Numbered from the stretch's first letter, positions 34,170 through 41,810 are shown. The stretch is DNA of 49,539 bases from CAKVOD01 sp964489405 (GCA_964489405.1 CAZAYL010000004.1:1-49539), one strand, 5' to 3'. Notes: a model not told the origin generated them from the letters alone. Made by a program: numbers and translations.

Positions 34170-34400
34170 AAAGCAAGTGCTTGTACTACTTTGATAATAA
34201 GGAATTATTTTATTATAGTAGTACTAATACTACTTCAACAACACTTAATGACCCAAAGTTAGTACTTGTACTTGCTTGTAGAAAAATGAGATAAGATTAT
34301 TCTTGTAATGTAATAATCTTACAATAACACAAATGGATGTTATATGAAATATAATATTTTATCAAATAGTATGAAACTAAAAAGGGGCAAATGACAATAA

Positions 34401-35168
34401 ATGAGAATATATATACGACAAAACGACAAGAGAATAAAAAGACATTTTAATGAATATGAAAAAAAATCTAGCTACTACATTCATCCTACTGCGATTCTTT
34501 TGGGTAAAAACAAGATTGGCGCTGGAGTATATATTGGGGCATTTTGCGTAATTGAGAACTGCGAAATTGATGACGGCACAAAAATCGATTTTTGTTGCAC
34601 TCTTAAGCACTCTCGAATCGGCAAAAATTGCTATATTAGACATTCTATGATTGAACACACTACTATTTGCGCGATGTGCAAAATTTTTGATTCTAACTTA
34701 TATGACAATGTGCAAATTGGGGCGGGCAATTTAATTCGAAATAGCGAAATTTATGATAAAATTACCATAGGAGAAAATGCGACAATTGGCGTTTTTGCAC
34801 ACATTCATAATAATTGCACGATTGGAGATTTTGCACGTATTGGCAATTTTGTCGAACTCAAAAACACGACAATAGGTAATGGGACAAAGTGCGCGCATTT
34901 GGCGTATCTCGGGGACGGGAAAATTGGAGAAGATACAAACATTGGTGCGGGCACGATTTTTTGTAATTATGACGGCAAGAACAAATTTCCGACACGCGTG
35001 GGGGCGCGTTGCTTTATTGGCTCTAATTGCACGATAATTGCCCCGCTTTCGATTGGTGATGACTGTTTTGTTGGGGCTGATTCATGCGTGTGCAAGGACT
35101 TGCCGAGCCACACATTTTTTGTGCGGAGAAGCGATAATACAAAGCAAAAAAGGTGCAAAGATGGTTAA
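34401..35168 (+). CDS. Left-handed beta-helix acetyltransferase (GlmU C-terminal type)
   Basis: 255 residues made of hexapeptide repeats ([LIV]-G-x4). The second half closely matches the acetyltransferase domain of GlmU, which makes GlcNAc-1-phosphate from glucosamine-1-phosphate and acetyl-CoA: GNFVELKNTTIGNGTKCAHL, with the catalytic histidine, YLGDGKIGEDTNIGAGTIFC and NYDGKNKFPTRVG. The GlmU uridylyltransferase domain is missing; instead a separate galU-like gene follows, overlapping by eight bases. The first 20 residues (RIYIRQNDKRIKRHF) are not typical, and AAAGGGG lies 13 bases before this ATG but only three before an out-of-frame ATG at 34391, so the start is uncertain. Confidence 0.82.
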   Translation: MRIYIRQNDKRIKRHFNEYEKKSSYYIHPTAILLGKNKIGAGVYIGAFCVIENCEIDDGTKIDFCCTLKHSRIGKNCYIRHSMIEHTTICAMCKIFDSNLYDNVQIGAGNLIRNSEIYDKITIGENATIGVFAHIHNNCTIGDFARIGNFVELKNTTIGNGTKCAHLAYLGDGKIGEDTNIGAGTIFCNYDGKNKFPTRVGARCFIGSNCTIIAPLSIGDDCFVGADSCVCKDLPSHTFFVRRSDNTKQKRCKDG

Positions 35169-36009
35169 ACACGCGGTTATACTTTCGGCGGGACTTGGAA
35201 CGCGCTTCTTGCCATTTACAAAGGCTATTCCAAAGCCAATGCTCCCTATTATTGACACGCCAGTTATTGAATATATAATCAGAGAAGCGCTTGAAAGCGG
35301 TATTTCAAACATATTGGTTGTTGTTGGCGCTAACGGGGATGTTATTAAGAACCATTTTTCAATCAATAAGAATCTCATTTTATCTAAAATTTCGGCGGAG
35401 CTTGCTGACAAAATTGCTTTTAGCAATAATGTGAAAATTAATTTTGCGACGCAATTTGTACTTGATGGTACGGCGGGCGCGATTTTGGAAGCGCGCGAGT
35501 TTGTTGACGGACACCCATTTTTGGTAATGAATGCAGATGAACTTTTTATACGCGAGTATGCGTGCGATGCACCTGTTTCGCGCCAACTAATAACTGAGTT
35601 TGAAAATTTAAGTAAGTGCATAGTGGGAGTCAAATGCGTTTCACCCGTTGAGGCATCTCGCTTAGGTGTGGTTGTTGGGGACAAAATTGACGAAAGGCGA
35701 ATTCTTTTGCGAAAAATTGTTGAAAAGCCAAAAATTTGCGACATCACCACCCCGCTTGTCAATCTTGGGAGATATGTTTTAACATCTGATATTTTCCAAT
35801 ATTTAGAGCATGTAAGAGCAAATAGGAATGGCGAAAAGGCACTCACAGATGCACTAGTTGATTATGCTGAATCTAATGATGTAATTTGCTATACTTTTGT
35901 TGGCAAGCGCTACGATATTGGCAACAAAGAAAGTTATATGCGCGCGTTGTTTGATTTTTCGATGCGCGACCCAAAATTTGAACACTATGCGCGCGAGCGG
36001 TTGCTATGA
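35161..36009 (+). CDS. galU: GalU-type UTP--glucose-1-phosphate uridylyltransferase
   Basis: 282 residues. Nucleotidyltransferase of the GalU family: VILSAGLGTRFLPFTKAIPK, then PMLPIIDTPVIEYIIREALE, the VMNADELF metal-binding region, and VGKRYDIGNKESYM. It makes UDP-glucose, used for glycolipids and wall polymers, and the downstream glycosyltransferase fusion may use it. The start at 35161 has AAAAAGGTG upstream and begins at the usual family N-terminus. Coupled to the acetyltransferase gene before it; a GlmU-like activity on GlcNAc-1-phosphate is possible but not shown. Confidence 0.9.
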   Translation: MVKHAVILSAGLGTRFLPFTKAIPKPMLPIIDTPVIEYIIREALESGISNILVVVGANGDVIKNHFSINKNLILSKISAELADKIAFSNNVKINFATQFVLDGTAGAILEAREFVDGHPFLVMNADELFIREYACDAPVSRQLITEFENLSKCIVGVKCVSPVEASRLGVVVGDKIDERRILLRKIVEKPKICDITTPLVNLGRYVLTSDIFQYLEHVRANRNGEKALTDALVDYAESNDVICYTFVGKRYDIGNKESYMRALFDFSMRDPKFEHYARERLL

Positions 36010-36145
36010 GGCAATCGTTTTTTGTTTTCGTGTAATATTAATTTAGGACGATATTTAAAAAAAATAGTTTTTGACGTCTAATATTTTATCTTTCGACACT
36101 TACATCAATTTGTATAAAAAGAAATTATGACGCGTTGCATTATAC

Positions 36146-36174
36146 TTGCAAAATAATATTTTTTGGTGTATACT
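36146..36174 (+). promoter_or_regulatory. Promoter of the glycosyltransferase-acyltransferase fusion
   Basis: TTGCAA (36146-36151), 17 bases, TATACT (36169-36174). The start of transcription falls just before the AAGGAAA binding site. Confidence 0.65.
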
Positions 36175-36192
36175 CTTTGCAAGGAAATTTTT

Positions 36193-38250
36193 ATGAATAT
36201 AACAATCATTGCCGATGTTTATGGCGTTGCTAACAATGGGACTGCTACTGGATGCAGAAATCTTGCGATGCGCTTGCAGGAACGTGGACATCAGGTTACA
36301 ATTCTTTCAACATTTGAGGGCGAAAACAAGACGGGCATTAAATATGTGCAATTACCAAAACGAAAACTTTTGGGATTATATAAAATTTTAGAAAAAAATG
36401 GCGTTGCGCTTGCGAAACCGATTGATAAAAAAATTGTTGAAGCGGTTGCAAATGCTGATGTTGTTCATTGCCTTGTTGGATTCAAAACAAGTCGCAGTTC
36501 TATTCCGATTTTAAGACAAATGCATAAGCCATACACAGCGGGATTTCACTCGCAGGCTGAGAATGTTACAAGCCATTTACATTGTATGAATTCAAAACTC
36601 ATCAATGGATACATCTATAGGCGTTTTAACCGAAAATTTTACAAAAATGTTGAGTTTGTGCATACCCCAACTCAATTTATTGCTGACATTTTGGCTGAAT
36701 ACAAGTATTCAAACCGCTTTTGCGTGATTACAAATGGCGTAAACCCTGCTTTTAAAAAAATTGAAGTTGAACGACCGAAAAAATATGATGGCAAATTTAT
36801 TATTGTCAACACAGGGCGCTACTGTAAAGAAAAGCGCACAAAGGTGCTGATTGACGCTATCAAAAAATCAAAATATGAAGATAAAATTCAACTCATTTGC
36901 TTGGGTCAAGGACCTGATGAGAAAAAGCTTAAAAAACGTGCTAAGAATTTAACAAACAAGGCAGAATTTGGGTTTTGGAGTTTTGAGGATATGCTTGCGT
37001 CGCTTAATTATGGCGACCTTTATGTTCATCCAAGCGATGTTGAAATTGAGTGTTTGTCGTGCCTTGAGGCGATGGTTTGCGGTATGCCGTGCATTTTTTC
37101 GGATGCAAAAACGACTGCTACAAATACTTTTGCATATGATGAGAGATGTTTGTTCAAGCACGGAGATGCGGAAGATTTGGCAAAAAAGATTGATTACTTT
37201 ATTGAGCACCCTAATGAACGGAAACAAATAGCGGACTACAATTTAGAGTATTCAAAAAATTTTGACCAGAACAAAGCAATTGACAAAATGGAAAATATGT
37301 GGCAACAAGCAATTAAATACTACAATGAGTACTATAAGCGCTTCCCTGATGGCGCGACACATAGTGAATTTACGGGACATAATGACCATCAAGTTCAAGT
37401 CGCGACGAATGTTTTAAGACCAAAGGTCGACAAGAATTTTGAGTTTGAAAATCGCAATATTTTCTATCGTATGTGGCAAAACATTTTGTTTGGGTTCGCA
37501 AAAATGATTGTTCCGTCAATTGCGCGAGCAAAATATGGACGTTTTGAAATAAAAAACAAAAAAGTGTTAAAAAAATTTCGCAAAAAAGGCGTTGTTTTGG
37601 TAGCTAATCATTCGCATTACTTTGATGGGGCGCTGATTTATTCAAAAATGGTTGGCTGGCACAAAATTAAATTCATTATGCAAGGGGATATTTTGGGCAT
37701 TAGTTTTTTGGGTAAATTGTTACTTGCGCTTGGGGGACATCCAACGGCAGATGACATTGGGGGCGCGATAAAAAGCTATCGCAAACTCGAGGAATATTTG
37801 CGCCGAGATAAGACTTTGCTAGTTTTCCCTGAGGGGTCAGTGCATCCGTATGAGGCGAATATTCGAGAGTTCAACACGGGAGCATTCAAAATTGCGCAAT
37901 CAGCTAATGCGCCGATTGTTCCTATTGTTTTGACATTTAAACAAAACAAAAAAAAGTGTAGAAACACCCCAAAGAACAACAAGCGCTGTGATGATCCACA
38001 ACAAAAAATTGGCAAAATAACATATATTCGTGAAAATGGACAAATATACAAAGTCAAAACTAAATTATGCTTTATTGTCAAAGATCCAATTTATCCTAAT
38101 GCGGAACTAGGCAAAAATGATGGAGCGCACGACTTGCAAAATAGAACTATAGCGTCATTTAATTCAACAATTTCGGAGTTTTACTCGAAAAATCCAAAAT
38201 ATCTTGATGCGCAAACTTTTTATGCTGAGAGTTCTTTGACACAGAATTAA
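36193..38250 (+). CDS. Fusion of a GT4 glycosyltransferase and a PlsC-type acyltransferase
   Basis: 685 residues with two complete domains. Residues 1-375 are a GT-B glycosyltransferase of family 4, like diacylglycerol glucosyltransferases: ANNGTATGCRNLAMRLQERG near the N-terminus, NTGRYCKEKRT and the nucleotide-sugar motif E-x7-E in EIECLSCLEAMVCGMP. Residues 420-650 are a 1-acylglycerol-3-phosphate acyltransferase with NHSHYFD (H473, D478) and FPEGSV (545-548). No strong membrane helix. The ATG at 36193 follows AAGGAAA; an upstream in-frame ATG at 36163 lies in the promoter. Likely joins glycolipid and phospholipid acyl steps at the membrane face. Confidence 0.88.
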   Translation: MNITIIADVYGVANNGTATGCRNLAMRLQERGHQVTILSTFEGENKTGIKYVQLPKRKLLGLYKILEKNGVALAKPIDKKIVEAVANADVVHCLVGFKTSRSSIPILRQMHKPYTAGFHSQAENVTSHLHCMNSKLINGYIYRRFNRKFYKNVEFVHTPTQFIADILAEYKYSNRFCVITNGVNPAFKKIEVERPKKYDGKFIIVNTGRYCKEKRTKVLIDAIKKSKYEDKIQLICLGQGPDEKKLKKRAKNLTNKAEFGFWSFEDMLASLNYGDLYVHPSDVEIECLSCLEAMVCGMPCIFSDAKTTATNTFAYDERCLFKHGDAEDLAKKIDYFIEHPNERKQIADYNLEYSKNFDQNKAIDKMENMWQQAIKYYNEYYKRFPDGATHSEFTGHNDHQVQVATNVLRPKVDKNFEFENRNIFYRMWQNILFGFAKMIVPSIARAKYGRFEIKNKKVLKKFRKKGVVLVANHSHYFDGALIYSKMVGWHKIKFIMQGDILGISFLGKLLLALGGHPTADDIGGAIKSYRKLEEYLRRDKTLLVFPEGSVHPYEANIREFNTGAFKIAQSANAPIVPIVLTFKQNKKKCRNTPKNNKRCDDPQQKIGKITYIRENGQIYKVKTKLCFIVKDPIYPNAELGKNDGAHDLQNRTIASFNSTISEFYSKNPKYLDAQTFYAESSLTQN

Positions 38251-38280
38251 AATCTAACAATATAAATTATTCATAATACA

Positions 38281-38310
38281 AAAAAATCGTGGTAAATCCA
38301 CGATTTTTTT
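38281..38310. terminator. Bidirectional terminator between the fusion gene and tRNA-Val
   Basis: AAAAAATCGTGG-TAAAT-CCACGATTTTTTT: A and T tracts on both sides of a GC-containing stem, serving the two convergent transcripts. Confidence 0.9.
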
Positions 38311-38386
38311 GGTGGGACTAAGCGGACTCGAACCACTGACCTCAACCATGTCAAGGTTGCGCTCTAACCAACTGAGCCATAATCCC
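38310..38386 (-). tRNA. tRNA-Val (anticodon GAC)
   Basis: Acceptor GGGATTA/TAGTCCC, D arm GGCTCAGTTGGTTAGAGC, anticodon stem CAACC/GGTTG with loop TTGACAT giving GAC, T arm GTGGTTCGAGTCCGC, encoded CCA. Confidence 0.93.
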
Positions 38387-38394
38387 ATATTCTT

Positions 38395-38423
38395 ATTATA
38401 TCAAATATGGGGGCATTTGTCAA
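38395..38423 (-). promoter_or_regulatory. Promoter of tRNA-Val
   Basis: TTGACA (38418-38423), 17 bases, TATAAT (38395-38400): an exact consensus promoter. Confidence 0.8.
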
Positions 38424-38560
38424 TAATTTGGAGATATATTTTCAAACCTATTAATTCTCAAAGTAAATTTTCATAATAAAAATTTGGAATGAATCAATTT
38501 TGAAAAAATTATTAAAGGTTTGTTGATATAAAATTTGAGTGTAAATCAAAAAAATATATA

Positions 38561-38603
38561 AAAAAGTCGAAACGATTGTCAAAAATAACAATTGTAACGA
38601 CTT
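38561..38603 (-). terminator. Terminator of the small membrane protein gene
   Basis: Minus-strand AAGTCGTTACAATTGTT...GACAATCGTTTCGACTT followed by TTTT, 50 bases after the stop at 38653. Confidence 0.7.
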
Positions 38604-38652
38604 AAATTTACGATATTTACGCTAATACAATCATATCGGCGCGATAGATTGA

Positions 38653-38886
38653 TCAATCAATCCAAAGTACACGTCTTGAAAGCAATATTGTAATAATATC
38701 AAGAATCCACAGGAATGACCAACCAATCACAATAAGAATAATTGCAAGAACAATGCCCAAAACACTTCCCTTGTCAACGCTTCTCATTAAACGATAGATG
38801 TTCCAAATAATGTCCAAAAATGGCAATGCAAAGATAAGTTTCCAAACTAAGCCCAAATTGTCCATCCCTTTAACAAATGCGTTCAT
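38653..38886 (-). CDS. Small hypothetical membrane protein
   Basis: 77 residues, not recognised. Two membrane helices are likely: about residues 13-33 (LVWKLIFALPFLDIIWNIYRL) and 43-68 (LGIVLAIILIVIGWSFLWIL and on), with a short charged loop between them. GGAGGT sits just before the ATG, and promoter and terminator frame it, so it is a real single-gene unit. It recalls small YqaE/PspC-like or transporter-regulating proteins only in size. No function can be given. Confidence 0.75.
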   Translation of the reverse strand: MNAFVKGMDNLGLVWKLIFALPFLDIIWNIYRLMRSVDKGSVLGIVLAIILIVIGWSFLWILDIITILLSRRVLWID

Positions 38887-38914
38887 AACTGACCTCCATT
38901 TTTAGTATATGTAT

Positions 38915-38943
38915 ATTATATACCGAAAATACATAATAATCAA
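38915..38943 (-). promoter_or_regulatory. Promoter of the small membrane protein gene
   Basis: TTGATT (38938-38943), 17 bases, TATAAT (38915-38920). Confidence 0.7.
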
Positions 38944-38983
38944 GCGATTTTGCCACATTCTGCAAAATTTGTCAAAATATTTC

Positions 38984-39010
38984 AAAAAAAACAACCGCAT
39001 AGGGTTGTTT
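38984..39010 (-). terminator. Terminator after rplA
   Basis: Minus-strand AACAACC-CTATGC-GGTTGTT followed by TTTTTT. It lies just after the rplA stop, so rplJ-rplL, usually next, are not in this operon. Confidence 0.85.
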
Positions 39011-39017
39011 CAAAACA

Positions 39018-39713
39018 TTAGTTTGCTCCGTCTGTGTAATTAACACGGATGCCTGGACCCATCGAACTTGCAACGGTTACGCTCTTAAGGTATGTACCTT
39101 TTGCAGCGGCTGGTTTTGCCTTCACGATTGCGTCCATAAGCGTAGTAAAGTTTTCTTTCAACTTATCTTTGCCGAAACTTGCTTTGCCGATTGGGCAGTG
39201 AATATTTTCGTTCTTGTCAAGTCTATATTCAACTTTACCAGCTTTGATATCTGCTATTGCTTTAGCAACGTCGTTTGTTGCTGTTCCGCTCTTAGGGCTT
39301 GGCATAAGACCTTTTGGCCCGAGAATCTTCGCAATTCTACCGATTGCACCCATCATATCGAGTGTTGTGATACAAACGTCGAAATCCAACCATCCTTGGT
39401 TTTGGATTTTTGCAATGATTTCTTCCGCACCAACATAGTCAGCGCCAGCTTTCTCAGCTTCGTCAGCTTTATCTCCTTTAGCGATAACCAAAATGCGGAC
39501 AGACTTACCTGTACCATTTGGCAATACTACTACACCCCTGACTTGTTGGTCAGCATTCTTTGAATCAACACCGAGTCTAACGTGAAGCTCAATAGTTTCA
39601 TCAAATTTAGCATTTGCAGTTTTAACCGCTAATTCGAGTGCTTCGTCTGTGCTATATGCTTTGCCTTTTTCAACAAGCTTTGCAGATTCTGCATATCTTT
39701 TACCGAATTTCAT
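39018..39713 (-). CDS. rplA: 50S ribosomal protein L1
   Basis: 231 residues. Typical blocks: KFDETIELHVRLGVDSKNAD, VRGVVVLPNGTGKSVRI, ILGPKGLMPSPKSGT and the C-terminal VASSMGPGIRV. L1 forms the mobile stalk at the E site and in many bacteria represses its own mRNA. AAGGAGG before the ATG; a short hairpin element lies between rplK and rplA. Confidence 0.98.
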   Translation of the reverse strand: MKFGKRYAESAKLVEKGKAYSTDEALELAVKTANAKFDETIELHVRLGVDSKNADQQVRGVVVLPNGTGKSVRILVIAKGDKADEAEKAGADYVGAEEIIAKIQNQGWLDFDVCITTLDMMGAIGRIAKILGPKGLMPSPKSGTATNDVAKAIADIKAGKVEYRLDKNENIHCPIGKASFGKDKLKENFTTLMDAIVKAKPAAAKGTYLKSVTVASSMGPGIRVNYTDGAN

Positions 39714-39723
39714 CTTTTCCTCC

Positions 39724-39754
39724 TTGTGGTAATAGCGAACATTGTTCTTCCACT
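39724..39754 (-). promoter_or_regulatory. Hairpin before rplA, candidate L1 binding site
   Basis: On the minus strand TAGTGGAAG...CTATTACCACAA forms a stem of GTGG/CCAC with an inner loop, starting at the rplK stop codon and ending directly at AAGGAGG of rplA. A very similar element precedes rplK. Confidence 0.55.
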
Positions 39755-40178
39755 AATCTATAACTTCTACGCCCATACTACGAGCAGTTCCTGCTATGAT
39801 GTCCATAGCGTGCTCGATGTCGTTAGCGTTCAAGTCAACCAATTTCGTTTGTGCAATTTCCTTGATTTGCGCCTTTGTGATTTTCGCAACTTTGTCTTTG
39901 TTTGGTTTTGCTGAACCACTTTCAATCCCGCAAGCTTTCTTAATTAGGATCGCTGCAGGTGGCGTCTTAAATGTCAATTCAAATGAACGGTCTTGGTATA
40001 TTGTAACAATTACAGGAATTGTCATCCCTGCTTGGCTTGCAGTTTTGTCGTTAAATTCCTTAACAAAACCTGGCAAGTTGATACCGTGAGGTCCGAGCAT
40101 TGAACCTACTGGTGGGGCTGCTGTCGCCTTCCCTGCAGGCAATTGCATTTTGACTTGTGCACTTACTTTTTTAGCCAT
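39753..40178 (-). CDS. rplK: 50S ribosomal protein L11
   Basis: 141 residues. N-terminal AKKVSAQVKMQLPAGKATAA, then PPVGSMLGPHGINLPGF, the proline-rich hinge, and the C-terminal rRNA-binding domain (IKEIAQTKLVDLNA, IIAGTARSMGVEV). Binds the GTPase-associated centre. The start at 40178 is fixed by GAGGAG just upstream; an upstream ATG at 40235 would translate the leader hairpin. Confidence 0.98.
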   Translation of the reverse strand: MAKKVSAQVKMQLPAGKATAAPPVGSMLGPHGINLPGFVKEFNDKTASQAGMTIPVIVTIYQDRSFELTFKTPPAAILIKKACGIESGSAKPNKDKVAKITKAQIKEIAQTKLVDLNANDIEHAMDIIAGTARSMGVEVID

Positions 40179-40201
40179 TTTATTCTCCTCCTTGACGAGA
40201 T

Positions 40202-40234
40202 TGTGGTAATGACAAGGCTTGCGCCTCTCCCACA
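40202..40234 (-). promoter_or_regulatory. Hairpin leader before rplK, candidate L1 binding site
   Basis: Minus-strand TGTGGGAGAGGC-GCAA-GCCTTGTCATTACCACA: outer TGTGG/CCACA stem, an asymmetric GAG/ATTA loop and inner GGC/GCC stem. It shares GTGG[GA]AG and ATTACCACA with the element before rplA. rplK-rplA mRNAs are repressed by L1 in many bacteria; the site is inferred. Confidence 0.6.
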
Positions 40235-40275
40235 TTTTATTTTTTCGATATTTCTATCGGAAAAACCATTAAAAT

Positions 40276-40806
40276 CTACAACTTTCTAATTTGCTGATAT
40301 GCAAGTTCCGCCTCGACATCTCTTCCAAAGAGAGATACACGGAGTTTGCATTTTTGGTTTGTCGCGTCAACGCTTTCTACAATTCCAGCGTTTCCTTCGA
40401 ATGGGCCATCGACAATTTCGACTGTTTCGCCGACATTGAGTTCAAAGTCAACGACAACTTTCTCTAGGTGCAAGCGACGAATTTCGTCTTCGGTCATTGG
40501 AAGTGGTCTTCCTTTAGGGCCGACGAAACCAGTTACACCGCGCGTGCTTGTTATTGTATGCCAAAGGTCATCACCATAAAGCATTTTAATCAATATGTAT
40601 GACGGCATCATCTTCTTCTGCACGATTTTCCTTTTGCCATTCTTTTCTTCAACGACATCTTCCATAGGAACGACTATTTCAAATATCCTATTTTGCAGAT
40701 TACCATTTTCTACGACTTGCTCAAGATTTTGTTTCGCTAGCATTTCATAGCCAGTGAATGTGTGCAAGACGTACCACTTTGGCTCTGTTTCCATTACATT
40801 ATTCAT
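40276..40806 (-). CDS. nusG: Transcription termination/antitermination factor NusG
   Basis: 176 residues. NGN domain (PKWYVLHTFTGYEMLAKQNL, MPSYILIKM, TRGVTGFVG) and C-terminal KOW domain (GETVEIVDGPFEGNAGIVES). It binds RNA polymerase and links it to Rho or S10. GAGAGG precedes the ATG. Between secE and rplK, the standard place. Confidence 0.98.
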   Translation of the reverse strand: MNNVMETEPKWYVLHTFTGYEMLAKQNLEQVVENGNLQNRIFEIVVPMEDVVEEKNGKRKIVQKKMMPSYILIKMLYGDDLWHTITSTRGVTGFVGPKGRPLPMTEDEIRRLHLEKVVVDFELNVGETVEIVDGPFEGNAGIVESVDATNQKCKLRVSLFGRDVEAELAYQQIRKL

Positions 40807-40819
40807 ATAATCCTCTCAC

Positions 40820-41050
40820 TTATAAACCTGTTGTTAGTAATTTGTATAGCCAACTAAGACCATAGTCAAATGCTATTACAACAACGCCGAAAAAGAGCAC
40901 TACTGCAACTACAGCGAGCGTTTTCTTAATTGTTTGACCAAATGACGGCCAAGTAACCTTTTTCAATTCCGCAAAAGATTCTTTAATTTTGCGGAAAAGA
41001 CCACCCTTTTTCTTTTCTTTAACACCTGTTTGTTGTTGGTTTTTAGCCAT
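40820..41050 (-). CDS. secE: Preprotein translocase subunit SecE
   Basis: 76 residues. The short single-helix form of SecE: a basic amphipathic stretch FAELKKVTWPSFGQTIKKT followed by one membrane helix. Stabilises SecY in the translocon. Thirteen bases before nusG. Confidence 0.96.
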   Translation of the reverse strand: MAKNQQQTGVKEKKKGGLFRKIKESFAELKKVTWPSFGQTIKKTLAVVAVVLFFGVVVIAFDYGLSWLYKLLTTGL

Positions 41051-41071
41051 AATGCCTCCAAGTTTTACAAA

Positions 41072-41221
41072 CTATTTAGTTTCTTTGTGAAGAGTTGATT
41101 TATTGCAGAATTTGCAAAATTTTTGCATTTCGATTCTGTCTGGGTCGTTCTTCTTATTTTTGAATGTGTTGTAGTTTCTTTGCTTGCATTCACTGCATGC
41201 AAGTGTTATTCTTACGCGCAT
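41072..41221 (-). CDS. rpmG: 50S ribosomal protein L33 (zinc-binding form)
   Basis: 49 residues: MRVRITLACSECKQRNYNTF, KNDPDRIEMQKFCKFCNKST and a short basic end. Two CxxC pairs (CSEC and CKFC) make this the zinc-ribbon form of L33. GGAGTG lies before the ATG. It is the first gene of rpmG-secE-nusG-rplK-rplA. Confidence 0.95.
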   Translation of the reverse strand: MRVRITLACSECKQRNYNTFKNKKNDPDRIEMQKFCKFCNKSTLHKETK

Positions 41222-41271
41222 TTTCTTCACTCCATTGAAAAAAATTAACACCGCTTTCGTGGCGTCGTATT

Positions 41272-41300
41272 ATAATAGCACAATTTGAAAGTATTGTCAA
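41272..41300 (-). promoter_or_regulatory. Promoter of the rpmG-secE-nusG-rplK-rplA operon
   Basis: TTGACA (41295-41300), 17 bases, TATTAT (41272-41277); a TATAAT overlaps three bases further on. Confidence 0.75.
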
Positions 41301-41439
41301 TGATTTTGACGATATTTTTTGAAAATTCCTTAATTTTTCGCTTTTTGTTGGTTCTCTAAGCAAATTCTATAGTGAAATTTGATGCGGAAACTGCACAAAG
41401 TGGCATTCCCCATTTTTGCTGGCGCGTCATCGTTAAGCG

Positions 41440-41616
41440 CTAGTACTGAACCTCGGTAAAATGGGCGGCTTGCAACTGTTTTACTATGTTGTCAAACTCC
41501 CACTGAGAAACCACAACGTACGCGCCGTAAGTTTCACATTCGTTGCCCAACTTATATGTGCGCGCATTGACATCGATTGAGATTTTATTCGTCATTGTTT
41601 TAAAGTATAATTTCAT
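41440..41616 (-). CDS. Small hypothetical protein, 58 residues
   Basis: 58 residues, not recognised: MKLYFKTMTNKISIDVNART at the N-terminus, then a glycine-tyrosine segment (ETYGAYVVVSQWEF) and NIVKQLQAAHF. It looks like a small alpha-beta fold without membrane segments. AGGGGG sits just before the ATG, and codon use is plausible. The G+C is above the neighbours, and directly after the stop lies GCTGGCGCG (41418-41426), a core of the repeat family seen at 33.7 and 49.1 kb. It may be a real short gene or part of a mobile repeat. No clear promoter. Confidence 0.5.
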   Translation of the reverse strand: MKLYFKTMTNKISIDVNARTYKLGNECETYGAYVVVSQWEFDNIVKQLQAAHFTEVQY

Positions 41617-41810
41617 TTTACCCCCTATCTTTGCCCCTAACCATTATCACAACTTATATCGCCGTTTTCAAATGCCACATTTACGAGGCTATGCCCTACT
41701 TATGCTACACATTAAGGCGTTAAATCTACGTCAAATCAACAATACAATGTACCATTCGGCAATTTTATTAATGTTTTATATTGTATGTCAAAATTTTAGA
41801 AACAAAATGT

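Larger units (their letters stand above)
33660..34330. repeat. G+C-rich mosaic repeat region between rpsB and the acetyltransferase gene
   Basis: About 670 bases with G+C far above the rest of the window, no credible gene and several related modules. GCTGGCGCG occurs at 33678, 33713 and 34055. A module CTCGCAATGACGA...GTGAGTACCTT...AAATAAGGA occurs at 33785-33838 and 33995-34050. A related module AATGACCC...GTACTTGTAC follows at 34161 and 34246. A small hairpin (AAGATTATT/AATAATCTT, 34293-34320) closes it. A second block of the same family is at 49140-49539. Confidence 0.8.

Noticed and set aside
33816..34194. Short reading frames within the repeat region
   Set aside because: They come from G+C-rich repeat sequence with no ribosome binding site and no sensible protein composition.
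33660..34330. CRISPR array
   Set aside because: Repeats are of unequal length, spaced irregularly and occur in both orientations; no cas genes.
33660..34330. Insertion sequence or other transposon
   Set aside because: No transposase gene and no clear terminal inverted repeats with target duplication could be seen.
34401..36009. One frameshifted glmU gene
   Set aside because: Domain order is reversed, and the second gene is a GalU-type enzyme with its own start and binding site.
40240..40267. Terminator between nusG and rplK
   Set aside because: The hairpin CGATA-GAAA-TATCG is followed by A and not T on the transcribed strand, so it is unlikely to end transcription.
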